Source: Nyssa sinensis
Taxonomy: Eukaryota; Streptophyta; Magnoliopsida; Cornales; Nyssaceae
DNA length: 64,000 nt
Reading direction: 5' to 3'
Assembly: GCA_008638375.1 (NCBI GenBank)
Contig: CM018035.1
Coordinates: 35,624,824 to 35,688,823 of the forward strand
Shown piece by piece: positions 11,509 through 22,851 of this stretch. The stretch's first letter is position 1; the number at the start of each line of letters is the position of its first letter. The position numbers were made by a program, and so were the translations under genes. Below the pieces are notes generated by a model. That model saw nothing but the letters and a program-made list of their open reading frames with translations. It made no database searches and had not been told where the DNA came from.

Positions 11509-14137
11509 GGTAGAGAGAGAAGAGGCGGTGGCTGAATGTCTCTCTATATATATATGTATACGGGTTTGTGAGTTGAGAGGTTAGAAAAGAAAGGGAAGGG
11601 TCAGGAACTGAAGGGGAGAATAAGAGAGAGAGATTAATTCAGAAATAGAGAAGTTTAGAGGGTCACAGTGGGCTAAAAACCGAAACCCAAGTAAGTGAAT
11701 TAAGTTCTGTTTTTGTGAATTAAAGCATGAATGTTTAATCTAAAGCTAGGGTCTTGATAAGCATGATATTAGCTTTTAAATGCAAAAAGAATTAGGTTAA
11801 ATGGTGTAGAACCGAGAGAGAAAAACTGAGTTGCAGGTTGATGAATAATCTCAGGTTCCATGAATTTTATGTTTAAAACTTGTTTTAAAGTTTCTAAAAA
11901 TGATCTAATCAGGTGCAGAAACATGCTAGAAGAATTCTAGAACCAAAACCGTGATCAAAACGTTACGAAATAGAAAATGAAACTTGGCCGGAGAATCGGC
12001 CGGAGTTGAATGACTCCCTATTCGTGAAGATGGGGAGAGTTTTGGGGCAAGCCGAGGTTAGGGTTGAAATCCTTGGGAAGAAGGGAAGAGAATGGCATTT
12101 AAAACGGGAGGAAAAACTGTCAAAAATTGGTGACCGTCGCCGGAGAAGGTGACTATTCACCATCGGAACCCTACCGGACACGTGGGGAAGATGACCGGAA
12201 GTTCGGGGGCCATATCGGCTCGACACTGAAATGGGTCCGGGTTTGGATCGGGTCGGTACCCGACCGGAAATAAAACGGGATTGATACTGTGTCGTTTTAG
12301 GTTTTCAATTTAAATGGATTTGGGCTGTTTGGTTACATGGATAGTAAATTGAAATTGGGTTATGAGGTTAACCGAAACTGGGATAGGATGGGAACCTGGA
12401 TATTGGAATCCGGTTCTTGAAATAGACTGAACCGTTTGGTTCAAGGGAGGGGCAGACCGGTTTAGGGTTTTGACTGATGAACCAACTGGTTCAGACCGTA
12501 GGTTTTGGAATTTATGAACCGGCCCCAAATGTTTTGAGAAATTACACTAAGGCCCAAACAGAAGAATTAATTAAATATTAATTTTTACAAAAATGCCCCT
12601 ATTTCAAATATGGGTCAAACGAAGTCCAAACGATACAAATGAATAGTCAAAACCTATTATCTCGGACGTTCTGAGTCCAATGGTGGGGTCCGTTTTACGA
12701 GATGAGACCCCGAAGGATAAAATACCGTAAAAGTGCAAAATGACCATTTTGCCCTTTTAATACAAAAGTCCAAATGGAATTCCGCGAAAGCCTAAACCGA
12801 CTTTCTTCGACGTTCCGAACTCAATGGTAAAGTCTAAATTAGTATTTGAAATACTTATGATAGAAAGACATAAAATTTGATGAATAGCATTTATTCTGAA
12901 ACGTATTCACTGATATATAGGAAACTCGAAAGGCAAAGGCACACTCACGGATTTCTGATATAGTATCACGATAGAGGTAAGTGGATCACTTTCTCTTCCA
13001 TGTGGTGTTTCTAAAGCCAAGTTTATTCTTTACTGCCAAACTTGTACTCTTGAAAGTACCTCACGTTATTGCTATCCACAATGTGATATTGTTCTATCTT
13101 GTGGACATTGATTGACTATTGTACTATTGTTATCATATTGAACCATGCCTTGAAAGGCTTACTGTTATGCTTTACTGTGTATATGATATTCCATTTTCAT
13201 ACTCTTATGGAATCACAAATGATCATGCTATGTTTATAAATGCTGGAATTGTGCTCAGTCACAATATCCATCCAATGCTTCTGTGACAAACTAGTCCGTG
13301 AACGGACGCGTGGCAAAAGATGTGAGTTTAACTGAGAGGCATACCGGGCCTCGAATTACGAAGAGGGACTGCCATCCCCTACTACAGATTATAAGCATCT
13401 CCATTGGATTATTGTTATGGATATATTGTTGAATGGTTACTGTACCTTATGGATTACTGTTTCTTATGGGTTATCTTACGTTGTTCATTGATTTGATTGA
13501 AATCATTTTATTGTGGCAGTACTTTTATTGTGACAGGTTATTGTTGAGAAATCCTTATCACTGCTTATTCATTACTCCTGATTGTATATTGTGCCCCACT
13601 ATTTATTGGCCATCATGGCAACTGTTCTCATTGGCTATCACAGCATCTTACTTCTTATGATTGGCTATCATATTTTTATTCATGGATTCATGTTCTTTAT
13701 AATCATCGATACCAGTGTCAGAGATCTGGTTTACTTGCTGAGCTTCATAGCTCATTCCACCCCACTTACCCCCCATTTCAGGTGATGACGCTGCGAGACC
13801 CCAGTAGGAGTCTGAGAGCGTAGGGGACATTTTGAAGTACTGTATCAGTCTATGTTAGTTCTCCCATATATTCACCACCCCCGGGTGCTGGTTACGTTTG
13901 GTTCTCATTTTGTTTATGTAGAACTATGTCATTATTTAATAGACTTCCGCTGTGTAATTTATTTAAAAAGACTTCCGCTGGATTACTGTAATTGATAAAG
14001 ACTTCCGTTGTTCATTGTTTAAAATTTTTAGTACATTGCATATTAGTACTATGATACAGGAATGGAAAAAGTAGGGACGGCCTTCGGGTCGGCCCCGCGA
14101 CACGAGATCCGCATAGGGTGGATTTCGGGTCGTGACA
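10923..14137 (+). repeat. 3' LTR of element A (A2, 3215 bp)
   Basis: Near-identical copy of A1. Differences seen include CCCGACCTGGG for CCCGACTTGGG at the start, a longer GA run (11474-11505) and a -1 A in place of G at the early donor (11690), which would weaken that splice site in this copy. Ends GGGTCGTGACA at 14137 followed by the GAAAA duplication. Confidence 0.93.
11474..11505 (+). repeat. (GA)n microsatellite in LTR A2
   Basis: About 16 GA units against about 8 at the same place in A1 (6300-6316), a length change that arose after insertion or during reverse transcription. Confidence 0.9.
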
Positions 14138-14142
14138 GAAAA

Positions 14143-14559
14143 CAATAGAGGTTATGTTGAAATTTTATAAAAAATTAAAAGATTTGTTAAGTGTGTAAAA
14201 CACTTTTTAAATAGGTGGGAAGGATGTCAAAAAGGGGTGTTTAGAAACCTTGGGAAAATAGGCTAAAAATGGAAGAAAAGTGGCTTGAAAAACTTGGACA
14301 AAAATTTTGAAAAAGGGAAATTTGCTCGCAGCCATGAACAGTAATTCTGTAGGAAATCACAAAAATAGCTTGCAGTCACTACAGTGAAACAGAGCAGGCC
14401 AGCCGCCAGCCGCGCCCACGCCCGCGCGCGTGTAGCGTGCCCTACTCACACCCAGCTTGCCGTGCCATGCCCCCTTGTGCGCGCATGCCTACGCGTCAGC
14501 ATGCCCACTGCGCGCCCAGCATGTTGCCACCTACTGCCAGCCTAACACCTGCCCCTTTG
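14143..14559. other. end of segment B' and GC-rich part of D
   Basis: The first about 45 bases continue segment B' after element A. From about 14395 to 14530 the sequence becomes strongly GC-rich (CCGCGCCCACGCCCGCGCGCG), in contrast to the AT-rich surroundings. Overlapping frames on both strands here are composition effects. It probably belongs to the 5' half of LTR element D, where transcription of D (leftwards) would start or be elongated. Confidence 0.45.
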
Positions 14560-14752
14560 GCCACTTTTTTGAGCCACGTTTGGACACCTTTTTGGACCAT
14601 GTTTGGGCACCCTATTGGGCCAAGTTTGCCCAACCTTTGGGCCATGTTTGGCCACCCTTTTGGGCTATTTTTGGTCACCTTTTTGGGCTATGTTTGGTCA
14701 CTTTCTAAGACTAATTTTGGTAGACCTTTTGGACTTATTCTTGGCCTATGCC
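14560..14752. repeat. imperfect minisatellite, about 22-23 bp unit, about 8 copies
   Basis: Repeated phrases CACCTTTTTGGGC + TATGTTTGG recur about every 22-23 bases (cores near 14570, 14592, 14615, 14637, 14659, 14682, 14704, 14727), with substitutions in each copy. The frames overlapping it (rich in FG/LF or GWPN on the other strand) derive from the repeat and are not called. Confidence 0.8.
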
Positions 14753-15335
14753 TTAGGGACATTTGAGGCCCCCCCTCTGTTCAGCGCCTACTGATTCTCT
14801 TTTTCTCCAACTTCTTTTTTTGTTCTTCGATTTCCTCAACACCTTCATCTTCCTTTTTTTTTTTTGAAATAAAACTCTTAGATCCTTAAGTCACACCCCA
14901 CTCCCTTATCACATCTTAACATGCCTATCTAGTTGGTTACTTAATTGCATACACATACAGTTTACTACATATATATACACACATATAAGTCTTGCTCTCA
15001 TATGTACACTAATATATATATATATATATATATTTATACCCCTAAACATATACACATATATACCCTTTTCCATATATATATTTTTATTCATTTTTATTTT
15101 ATTTTCCTTTCATTTTTCTTTTTATTCTATTTTATTTTATTTCTTTTATTTTAAAATTTATTTTTTTGGTTTCGGTATTCGTTCATGGCTTGCTCGGCAT
15201 CGCCCGTCATTGTCCGTGTCTTCAAAACTATTTAAATTTCACAACCGTCCATTCCTTTCGATATCATGACATAAAGCCCTATCGGCTCGGGGTTTACATG
15301 GTTCGCCCGGTTACAATTGTGGTCAGGGTATTACA
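14753..15335 (-). mobile_element. 5' end of element D
   Basis: Pyrimidine-rich block, TA-rich microsatellites (15010-15065), T-rich run, then the conserved terminal part; on the - strand it begins TGTAATACCCTGACCACAATTG. The TA-rich stretch likely supplies the promoter. No coding sequence. Confidence 0.65.
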
Positions 15336-15340
15336 GAGGA

Positions 15341-16251
15341 CATGATATATGATAAAAGCTCTAGTTCTATTCAAAAACCCGAAAAGGGGTAAACCTGAAT
15401 GAGTGCTTTGGGGGGTAGCCGGGCCCTATTGTTGACAACATCTATTCTGTTAGTATCCTATATCTTTTATTGGATCATAATCTGATGATGCACTCTTTGG
15501 TTATTGATACACTTTGCAAGGCTATCATTGGACTTGATTTGGCAATTTGTGATATCTTATGAGATTTGGCAGCTGATTGTTGTACAGGCTAAATCCCTAT
15601 TATTGACATACTAAACTGTTCACATCACTTGTTTCAAACTGCTTTGGGATATGCCTTTTGGACCCACGGGTCATTTTCGTTGATCTATTTCCTTTATGAC
15701 TGGCTATTGGTACATATATCTTTTTTCTTGCCATTTGGTTGTATTCTATTACCTAAACTAACCATGTCCCATGGCAGAGCGATAGAATTTACTTACTGAG
15801 CTAAGTTAGCTCACTTAATATTTATAACAATTTTTCAGGTAGCACCATATGGGAGGAAATACAATAAGGCGACTAGTGGAGCTAGTGATGTACTTGTGAG
15901 AAATATTAATGATGTAAAACTCCAAGTTATAATTTGAACATATGTTCTGTAAGGTTGATCTTAATATTGAGTATTGTGATACTATATCATTAGTAATGAT
16001 GTTAGACTTGAATGGTGAATCATGCTGATCAAAATTATACTTGGAGATATTTGATTGATGGTTGTTGGAGTTCGGTTTGTGATCAGATGAATTGCATTGG
16101 TGAAGCCTTTGCATTTAATGATTCAATGATATAAAGAAAAGGAAAAAAAATTATCACTCTTGTGTAATTTATTTGATTCTGTAATACATGTCCAAGTGGC
16201 AGTGTCGGTCGTTGCCCCTGATCTGCGTAAGGTAGGTTTTAGGTTGCTACA
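15341..16251 (+). mobile_element. LTR C, second part to its 3' end
   Basis: Continuation of C after the D insertion. It contains the palindrome TGAGCTAAGTTAGCTCA (15797-15813), followed 24 bases later by a pyrimidine-rich acceptor-like TTTTTCAG|GT (AG at 15837-15838), the same arrangement as in the other long LTRs here. The terminal 45 bases resemble the end of LTR A ('CTGCGTAAGGTAGGTTTTAG...GCTACA' against 'CCGCATAGGGTGGATTTCG...TGACA'), so the end is placed at 16251. The next bases are the interior of a second LTR (K), so C is itself inserted in K; AAGAG (16252-16256) should be the duplication, but the other copy is outside the window. Confidence 0.75.
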
Positions 16252-17945
16252 AAGAGTCTAACCCAATGTTTTTTGGCATTTCAGACTCAATGGCGCAGTC
16301 TGATTTATGAAATCAAGTCCCAAAAAATATGAACAAACAAACTAGAATAATTCCAATTGTGTCCTAAGGCATTAATTAAGCTACCAATTAAACTCTGATG
16401 ACTATGAGGGTACCTACCCTTAGGTTTCTCGACGTTTCAGACTCAATGGCGGGTTTTGTCAAATAAGATAACTAAAATACTGAGCAAAATTGGCCATTGT
16501 TAAGACACTTTTAAAAGTACAACCCATAGGACTAAAAAATCGACAAATCCATCAATAAAATCAAAATAAGCTCTTAAGTAAAATTAAACTAAGTAATGTT
16601 TCCTGATTTATAGCATCAGTGAAGGGGAAGGAGAAGGCGATCTCTTAAAAGAGGAAAACCATTTTGAAGGTAAGTAAACCCTAACTTTAATGTGTCGTAT
16701 TCCCTAGCCATGATATGATCATATTTTCTCAACGCTGCTAGTTCTCATTCTTTTGTATACTTATGCCAATTTTTTGATTCCACATGATATTTTTGACATC
16801 CCTATAGTTATATTGAGATCCTTATCATCAATATTCTATTATGGTTGCTTACAGATTGTTATAACCTCTTGTTATTAGATGTTGGCAGACTATTGTAATT
16901 TCTTTGTTATGGATATTTGAAATCAGTGCATATACAATTACCTTGTGAAATCTTTGTGATAGTAACATTATTTTTATATACCCAGGGGTTGTGCCTATCA
17001 CAATGCCCATTCTGATTCTATGGATGTTGATGACTTACGGGTCAGTATTTGGGAATGATACCCAACACATAGTCTTAATGAGGACATGAATAGTTGATAA
17101 GAGCTCATGGTGCCATTTAGGGAAACCCAGATATGAGTGGTGAACCTGAATAAGTATTGTGTGGGGGTAGTTGGGCCCTATTTGTTAATAGTATCTAATA
17201 GACTCATTATTCTTGTATAATAGATCTAATGTTATGATCATGATTGATAGTGTCACCCTTTGGATGGAAAGTATGCTTTCCAATCTTATCGTTGTAATCA
17301 AATGTGATTTATAATCATCTTGGTAGCTAAATGCTATGTGTTAATCCTTTGGTTGTTGACTTGTTCAAGTATTCGTATTTCTTTGAAAAGCTATTTTGAA
17401 TTGTACCTTTTGATCCAAGGGTTACCTTTATTGGATTTTCTTCTCTTGTGACTGACTGTTATTTGTAACCCTTTGATTACCTCTTATCTCATGTATCCTG
17501 TTGTCTAACCTATATTTGACCTATGACAGAGTAAGGAAATTTACTTACTGAGCTAAGTTAGCTCACCCCAGAACTATATCAATTTTTTTCAAGATTAGAT
17601 GCAACAACGAGACAATAGAGTGCTCATTGTCTACTAGAGTCGCTTTTGATCACGAATTCACTTTCCACATGTAATAAGTGGATTCTTTTTATCTTTTGAT
17701 GTAATGGATTAGTATGTCTTAGTATCTCCCATGAATCCACATCTTGGGTTCAGCCTTGTGTTAAATGGATATGTAGTTATAAGAACCACTCTAACTATGG
17801 TCTGTAAACCTTATTACAACTCTGTTATGTATTTATCTAATTCAAACATCATTATTTGTAATTCTCGATTGAAATTAGTCAGGGACGGCTCGAGGGCCCC
17901 CCCTCACGACCCCTAATCCGCATAGGGTAGGTTCCGGGTCATGAC
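16252..17945 (+). mobile_element. LTR K, 3' half
   Basis: Host LTR of C. It reads from the mid-LTR block ('TTTCAGACTCAATGGCG', shared with other copies) through a predicted micro-exon of 56 bp (16614-16669, preceded by TTATAG and followed by GTAAGT), the palindrome TGAGCTAAGTTAGCTCA (17549-17565), and the terminal box ending in GGGTCATGACA at 17945. It is about 70% like C by eye. Its 5' half lies left of the window because C starts outside. No open frame with recognisable content is present. Confidence 0.75.
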
Positions 17946-18096
17946 AAAAGGAAAGATCTTCTAAGAATTTACAAAGAAAAAAGATTGTGGGTAGATGTTG
18001 AGAGTTAGCACTTTATTGTTAAAAGGTCCATAATGAGTTATATTATACTTCATAAATTTTACATTTTGATTCAAATATTAGTGCATATATACACAC

Positions 18097-18127
<31 letters not shown>

Positions 18128-18400
18128 CGTATGTAGATAGTAGACATCCCACAAATGACATGTGCAGCATGTGACCCACATGAAGCCCCCTTACGGATGC
18201 ATTTCCTCTTGTGTTCCATATGGAGCTCCCCACAAAGGGACTGCTTTCATGAATATTCACAAACTACAATGTACTCACAGAAACTCCATAAAGAAAGCAA
18301 CATGCTCCTTACGAGACTACCATGCTCCTAAAGAATCCCCTATAATTAAGTCAATCCATAAGAGAAAAATGAAACTTTTTGAATCAAGTGTTGCTTAGAT
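17946..18400. other. flank between LTR K and the Copia remnant
   Basis: AT-rich, with a TA microsatellite (18100-18124) and no partner in the window. Frames at 18078-18260 and 18162-18398 have no recognisable content. It may be the outer part of the Copia 3' LTR or the original insertion site of K. Confidence 0.4.
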
Positions 18401-19790
18401 ATTTACCATAGAGGGGGGGTGAATAGAGTATTTAGTAAATATTAACAACTTTTACAACTTTAAAAATGTATGTTAATAATGCACATGTAAAGGAGTATAG
18501 AGAGAAAGAGAGAATAAACACAATGACTTTTACGAGGTTCCAAAAAATTCCTACGCTCTTGACTCAAGCATCCCCACTTAAATTTTTTCATTATCTTGAT
18601 CTCCTTTGTTGATGAAGGTCAAAGTTTTACAACAAGATCTCGTTACTCTTTTTCTGACAAAATATCTCATTTTGCCTCACAAGAGTAGCACCTACTCGCA
18701 AATCTCACCGCAATGAGAAGATACAAAGTTTTTTTTACCAATAAGCACTTTCTTCAAGAGTAGATTGGTGCAATGTATGCTCACTCTCTGTAGATAGATC
18801 TAGTGTAAGCTCAAAGTATTTAAGATGAGTAGAACTTTTAAATCTAGGTTTTCAATAGTCAAATCTAAAGTCAAGAATAGAGATGTAGAAATGTAAACTT
18901 GTAAAAAGATAGTATTGGCTTGTAAAAAGATAGTATTGAATGATTTAGAGAACCTCTATTTATAGCTCTCAAAAGAATATGGACATTGTATTTTGAAAAG
19001 TAATTGTCCCCCTCCCCTTTTTGTCTGTTCAAAATTTGAATTTCGGATTGCCAAATTGATGAATTTAGTCGACTGAATCAATAACCAATTGACTCGACTA
19101 AGATTTGTTCAACTGATTAGATCAACTGAATTGGCTAGAGGTTTGAGGTTTAATTGTTCAAGAACAATAAGTCGACTAGTCTTTTGGATCAATCAACTAG
19201 TTCTAATATACACTGTTTCTAGCCTTTGAAAAATAATCGATTGATTCATCTTTTAGGTCGACTGTGTTGGACAGTATGTTCAATTTGTTTCATGAAAAAG
19301 GTCACTCAGTCGACTGGTTCTTGGATCTAGTTGACTATTTTGATCAGTGTAAAAATAAGCTTTAAAAAATCATTCGACTGGTTTTATGAGCTGATCGACT
19401 AGTTTAGATAGTAGATACCTTCTAGCTTATTTTTCTCAGTGTACTTTTATCAAAGTCTTTTGATGTTTCAAAACTTAAGGTACGGTAGTGTTTTGTTTTG
19501 AAAAATCATTTGAGTTTAGTTCTTAGTTGATCATTTTAAATAGTAAGATCTTATGACTAATGATCAATCTAATCTTAAATCACTCAAAACCTAAAATTAG
19601 GAAAATAAAAGATCTTTTTTTGACTTTTCTTGATTCCTTAGGCTTGAGTGTGTCCATTTGCTTGATTCATCATGAGAACATTCGACTTGATTTAATTTTT
19701 TGTTAGCTTGATGGACTATGTCATTTCTTGGTCAACAATCTTCTTTGACCTAGATGACCTATTTATATTTTCACTTGAATAAAACATTAG
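18400..19790 (-). mobile_element. 3' LTR-like part of a decayed Copia element
   Basis: Lies just downstream (on -) of Copia gag-protease remains. It shows the run GAGGGGGGGTGAATAG (18408-18424, + strand reading) that is common in plant Copia ends, and a cluster of TCGACT motifs between 19065 and 19405. A 20-base unit is duplicated in tandem at about 18899-18939. No TG...CA ends with a duplication were found, so borders are approximate. Confidence 0.5.
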
Positions 19791-19791
19791 T

Positions 19792-19875
19792 CCACATGAA
19801 AAATGCCTTATAATCATCAGAAAATAGGGACTTGTCACCATTCATATGCCTAGAACACCCACTATCAAAATACCA
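19792..19875 (-). pseudogene. Copia protease / GAG-pre-integrase fragment
   Basis: On the - strand the frame reads WYFDSGCSRHMNGD, the Copia motif in which D-S-G is the protease active site and SRHM leads to the pre-integrase domain. The frame ends within 10 codons after this and LTR-like sequence follows, so protease-to-3'-end (integrase, reverse transcriptase, RNase H) has been deleted. Confidence 0.75.
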
Positions 19876-20310
19876 CTAGGTAATATTATGTGCTCTCAAG
19901 GCAGTGTGAATAATAAGACAATTCAACCTTTCTTTTCAAACCCAAACTTGTCTAAACCTTTTGGGTCGACTTGATTTAGACTTTGATAAATTTTGGTTGA
20001 TTCTCGTTACCATGAGTTCAAATCTTAGAGTTATTTTAAGAGTTTGATGAATTAGCAAATTTATAGACTTTTTTAGATAAACTCTGAGATTTTTTAACTA
20101 AGGTGTTCAACTGTTGCTTTATGATTTACAACTTTGATTTTGGACTTTGGTGATTCTTGCCCTTCCTAGCTTCTCTATAATATTTCTTGGTGTGACCATC
20201 AACCTAACAAGAAGTGCAAACCCAAGTTTTGGGTTGTGGTGCCTCTATAGGCTTTTGAACAGGAGGGACAAACTTTATAAGTTGAAAAGGTGCCTGTCCA
20301 TTTTGATTGG

Positions 20311-20640
20311 TCATAGTGGGCTTTTTGGGGTAGAGTCAAGTTCCTTTTTTAAATTAGCAACCTCCACAACTAAGGAATTGCGCTCTTGTTCAACTTCTTT
20401 AAGCTTTTCAAAGAGAGTTGCTCTGTGAGCTTTGAGCTGACTTATGAATACATCACTTTCAATACTTGCACTCTTCTCTTTTTCGGCCAATTTTAGTTTG
20501 GCTATAAGCTTGAGTTTGGATTTCTTGAGTTTGAGTGATTCTTTGTACAATTGATCATATGCAACATGAATACCATGATCAACTTCACAATCAGTCTCAC
20601 TCTTTGAGAAATCTTCTGCATCATAATTTTGTCCACTCAC
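20311..20640 (-). pseudogene. Copia gag, coiled-coil part
   Basis: A 109-codon frame rich in K/E/L with heptad-like spacing (SLKLKKSKLKLIAKLK, EKLKEVEQERNSLV), opening with an acidic stretch. This arrangement follows the zinc knuckle in the SIRE/Tnt1-like class of plant Copia polyproteins. Downstream (20100-20300) a second Cys-rich piece (WVCTSC...DGHTKKYY) follows with an in-frame stop. Non-functional. Confidence 0.7.
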
Positions 20641-20766
20641 ATTAAAGGTATGTAAACTCTGAACAATATTTGTGGTGACAGTGAAGCCTAAGAACTATTG
20701 TTGTTCATCTTTTTCTTCATGACCATCACTTTCCTCATTCTATTTATTATCATCACTGGTCAAGGT

Positions 20767-21168
20767 TCAAGTCATCGCCCTAGAATTACTATTTCTCTTG
20801 TTTTTCTTTTTATTAGGGTAATCAGTAGCAATATGACTATACTTAAGGCAATCATAGCATTTTATGGGAGATTGATCAGGTGAATGATTTGAAGACTTTC
20901 TCCTGTCACTACTATAGGAAGATTTTTCTTTCGAATTGTTTGACTTAGAAATAGACTTCTTTGATGAGCTACCTTGATTGAAGGAATTGGATTTTCTACT
21001 TTTCAAGAACCTATTAAACCTTTTGACGAACAAGGCTAACGCGTCATCGTTAAGAGGTGTAGACTCAGTGTTTTGATCCTCTTCATATTTTTCTTGAACA
21101 GATTTTAAGGCTAAGCTCTTCTGTCTCCTAAACTATCTACATGTTAACTTATAGGTCTGGAGTGAACC
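20767..21168 (-). pseudogene. Copia gag with zinc knuckle, truncated by LTR E
   Basis: The frame 20767-21033 contains KCYDCLKYSHIATDY, a CCHC knuckle whose fourth ligand Cys is now Tyr, preceded by a Ser/Lys-rich linker. Toward 21168 the frame continues, with one stop, into the UBN2-type gag (a LQTYKL stretch), which is cut by LTR E; the upstream portion of the same gag lies at 59995-60081. Nucleic-acid binding by this gag would be lost even without the stops. Confidence 0.75.
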
Positions 21169-22851
21169 CGTCACATCCCAAAACCCATCCTATACGGATT
21201 AGGGATACTGACTGACTAGTTAGGCACTTCGCCAATACACTAATCTTGATAGCATATTGATGACGTGTCAAACCAAAGGCCTTTTTATCATTTTCAAGTA
21301 AATTGCATTCTGTTATATAAAATTGTGCAGCGAAATTCTCGATTGTTAAAAATTTTGTTTGAATGTAGTCATTCTTAGCAGAGCATAATTAGACTGTACA
21401 TCAGAGTTACAATAACATAAACTTTTAATTATTACATTATTGATGAATATCGCTCACTGTCATTTTCCTGTCACATAATCCTAGCATCTTATGGTCTCAG
21501 GTTGTCACCTCCGTAGTTATGATGCAAATCCCTTTTTCATCAATGCTTTTATTCATCATAATTCAATAGCAACAAGGCTAAAAACCTCTTGGTAATCCCT
21601 GAAATACACAGGATAAAACCCTGTGAGCTTTATTGAAAAGCTTGTGAGTAACACCGGTCCTCTATCATGGGTTTTCGGGGAAACCCCTTTCTGTAAACTC
21701 TTATGGATAGCAATAGAAAAGGTCTGTGTTGAAAGCTACTAGAATTCTTAAAATATAACATATAATTGGGAGTTGCAAGATATATATATATATATGTATA
21801 TATGTATATATACTGAAAATCATGCAAGAGTTTATGCCAGATAGTTTTGAAAGTTAAACATGATATCATAAAACCTTATACTGGTGAACAAATAAAACAT
21901 GCCACATTCTTAAAAATTATTGTCCTTTAGGACTTTGGGTTGTCACATAATGACCTGTAAACTAAAGTTGTGAAAAATATTTTCTGCCATACATCTCATA
22001 AGCTCAATCCCTAGGGACTGTAAATGTCACCATAGCGACTTCTATGTAATTTAGAGCTCTGGGCCTACATTGCCTTCTCACCGGATTCAGACTCCCAACC
22101 AATTTGCTTATGAAGACTTATTGGAAGTCTATCGACTCTTAACCCCTTGCAGGGTGTCATAAGGCACATAAAAACAGAAACATACTTGCAAAACATTTTT
22201 TAGGCTATCCATGCTATAAAACATTTAAAGAGATGCCACTTAAAAGCATACAATTCAACCTCTTATTTCGGTATTCTATAAATAGTCATGCAGTTAAAAT
22301 ATATAACACAGTAGTCTGAAATATGTTATAAAGTTGTAAAGAACTACATGTAGTATTATAAAACTGTAAAGAACTGCATTTCATGAAAAATGTCTCCACT
22401 TCAAGGTTCAGAATTACTCACCTGTGGTCCAGTGTTCTCAATCATTCCTTTATTCGTCTACTTGACATGCCTCGGCATTCCTAAAGCATGGGTCAAAATA
22501 CATCGGTCCTATATCAGTATAATACTCATCTTAATCTTCATATTTAATGTACTTAGTCTTTTTTGGAGTTAGTTTTACTGTTTAGGATTCCCTTATAGCC
22601 TTTAATTAGGGTTTCTAATACTTTTTAGTTATTAGTGTGGCTTACTTAAGTCTCAGGGACGTGTTTATCATTTCTTGGTTTGTTATTAGGTCTTATTTTC
22701 CTTAGGGAATGTCATTATTAAGTCTAGAATGTTGAAAATAATCAATTTAGGATTTTCTAGATCTTAATTAGCTTATCTGTGTCTTTTACTAAGTCTAAGG
22801 GTGTTTTTGTAATTTTATACTTTCATATGAGACCACGTTCGGGTACTCGGG

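Larger units (their letters stand above)
5745..14137 (+). mobile_element. complete non-autonomous LTR retrotransposon A (LARD-like), duplication GAAAA
   Basis: A full element of 8393 bp: 5' LTR 5745-8945, internal region 8946-10922, 3' LTR 10923-14137. GAAAA occurs at 5740-5744 and 14138-14142. The primer site TGGTATCAGAGC (8949-8960) pairs with plant initiator-Met tRNA, and a purine tract AAGGAGGTAAGAA precedes the 3' LTR. The internal region has no gag, protease, reverse transcriptase or integrase frame, so the element must move with proteins from a partner; long LTRs plus a non-coding core is the LARD pattern. The two LTRs are nearly identical by eye, differing at scattered bases and in microsatellite length, so it is the youngest insertion in this block. 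Initiator-Met priming and LTR length fit a Tekay-type chromovirus relative; that lineage call is inference. Confidence 0.93.
819..15335 (-). mobile_element. LTR element D (with nested insertions), duplication GAGGA
   Basis: Ends are TGTCACGACCCTAAACCC at 819 and ...GGTCAGGGTATTACA at 15335; read on the - strand this is an LTR beginning TGTAATACCCTGACC and ending GGGTCGTGACA-like. GAGGA flanks both ends and the host LTR C continues in register. The left arm (819 to about 2440) is the 3' half of the LTR: inverted palindrome TGAGCTAACAAAGCTCA (1138-1154), predicted 59-bp micro-exon (1920-1978 on -), and a three-copy 22-23 bp repeat around 1558-1622. The right arm (about 14400-15335) is the 5' half. 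Between them lie a captured gene fragment, an LTR-like + segment and the complete A element. Removing A leaves about 6.1 kb, too long for one LTR, so at least one more insertion is present. Confidence 0.75.

Noticed and set aside
3750..14190. B' as a clean solo LTR with defined ends
   Set aside because: I could not find TG...CA ends with a matching duplication; only the match to B and the split by A are supported.
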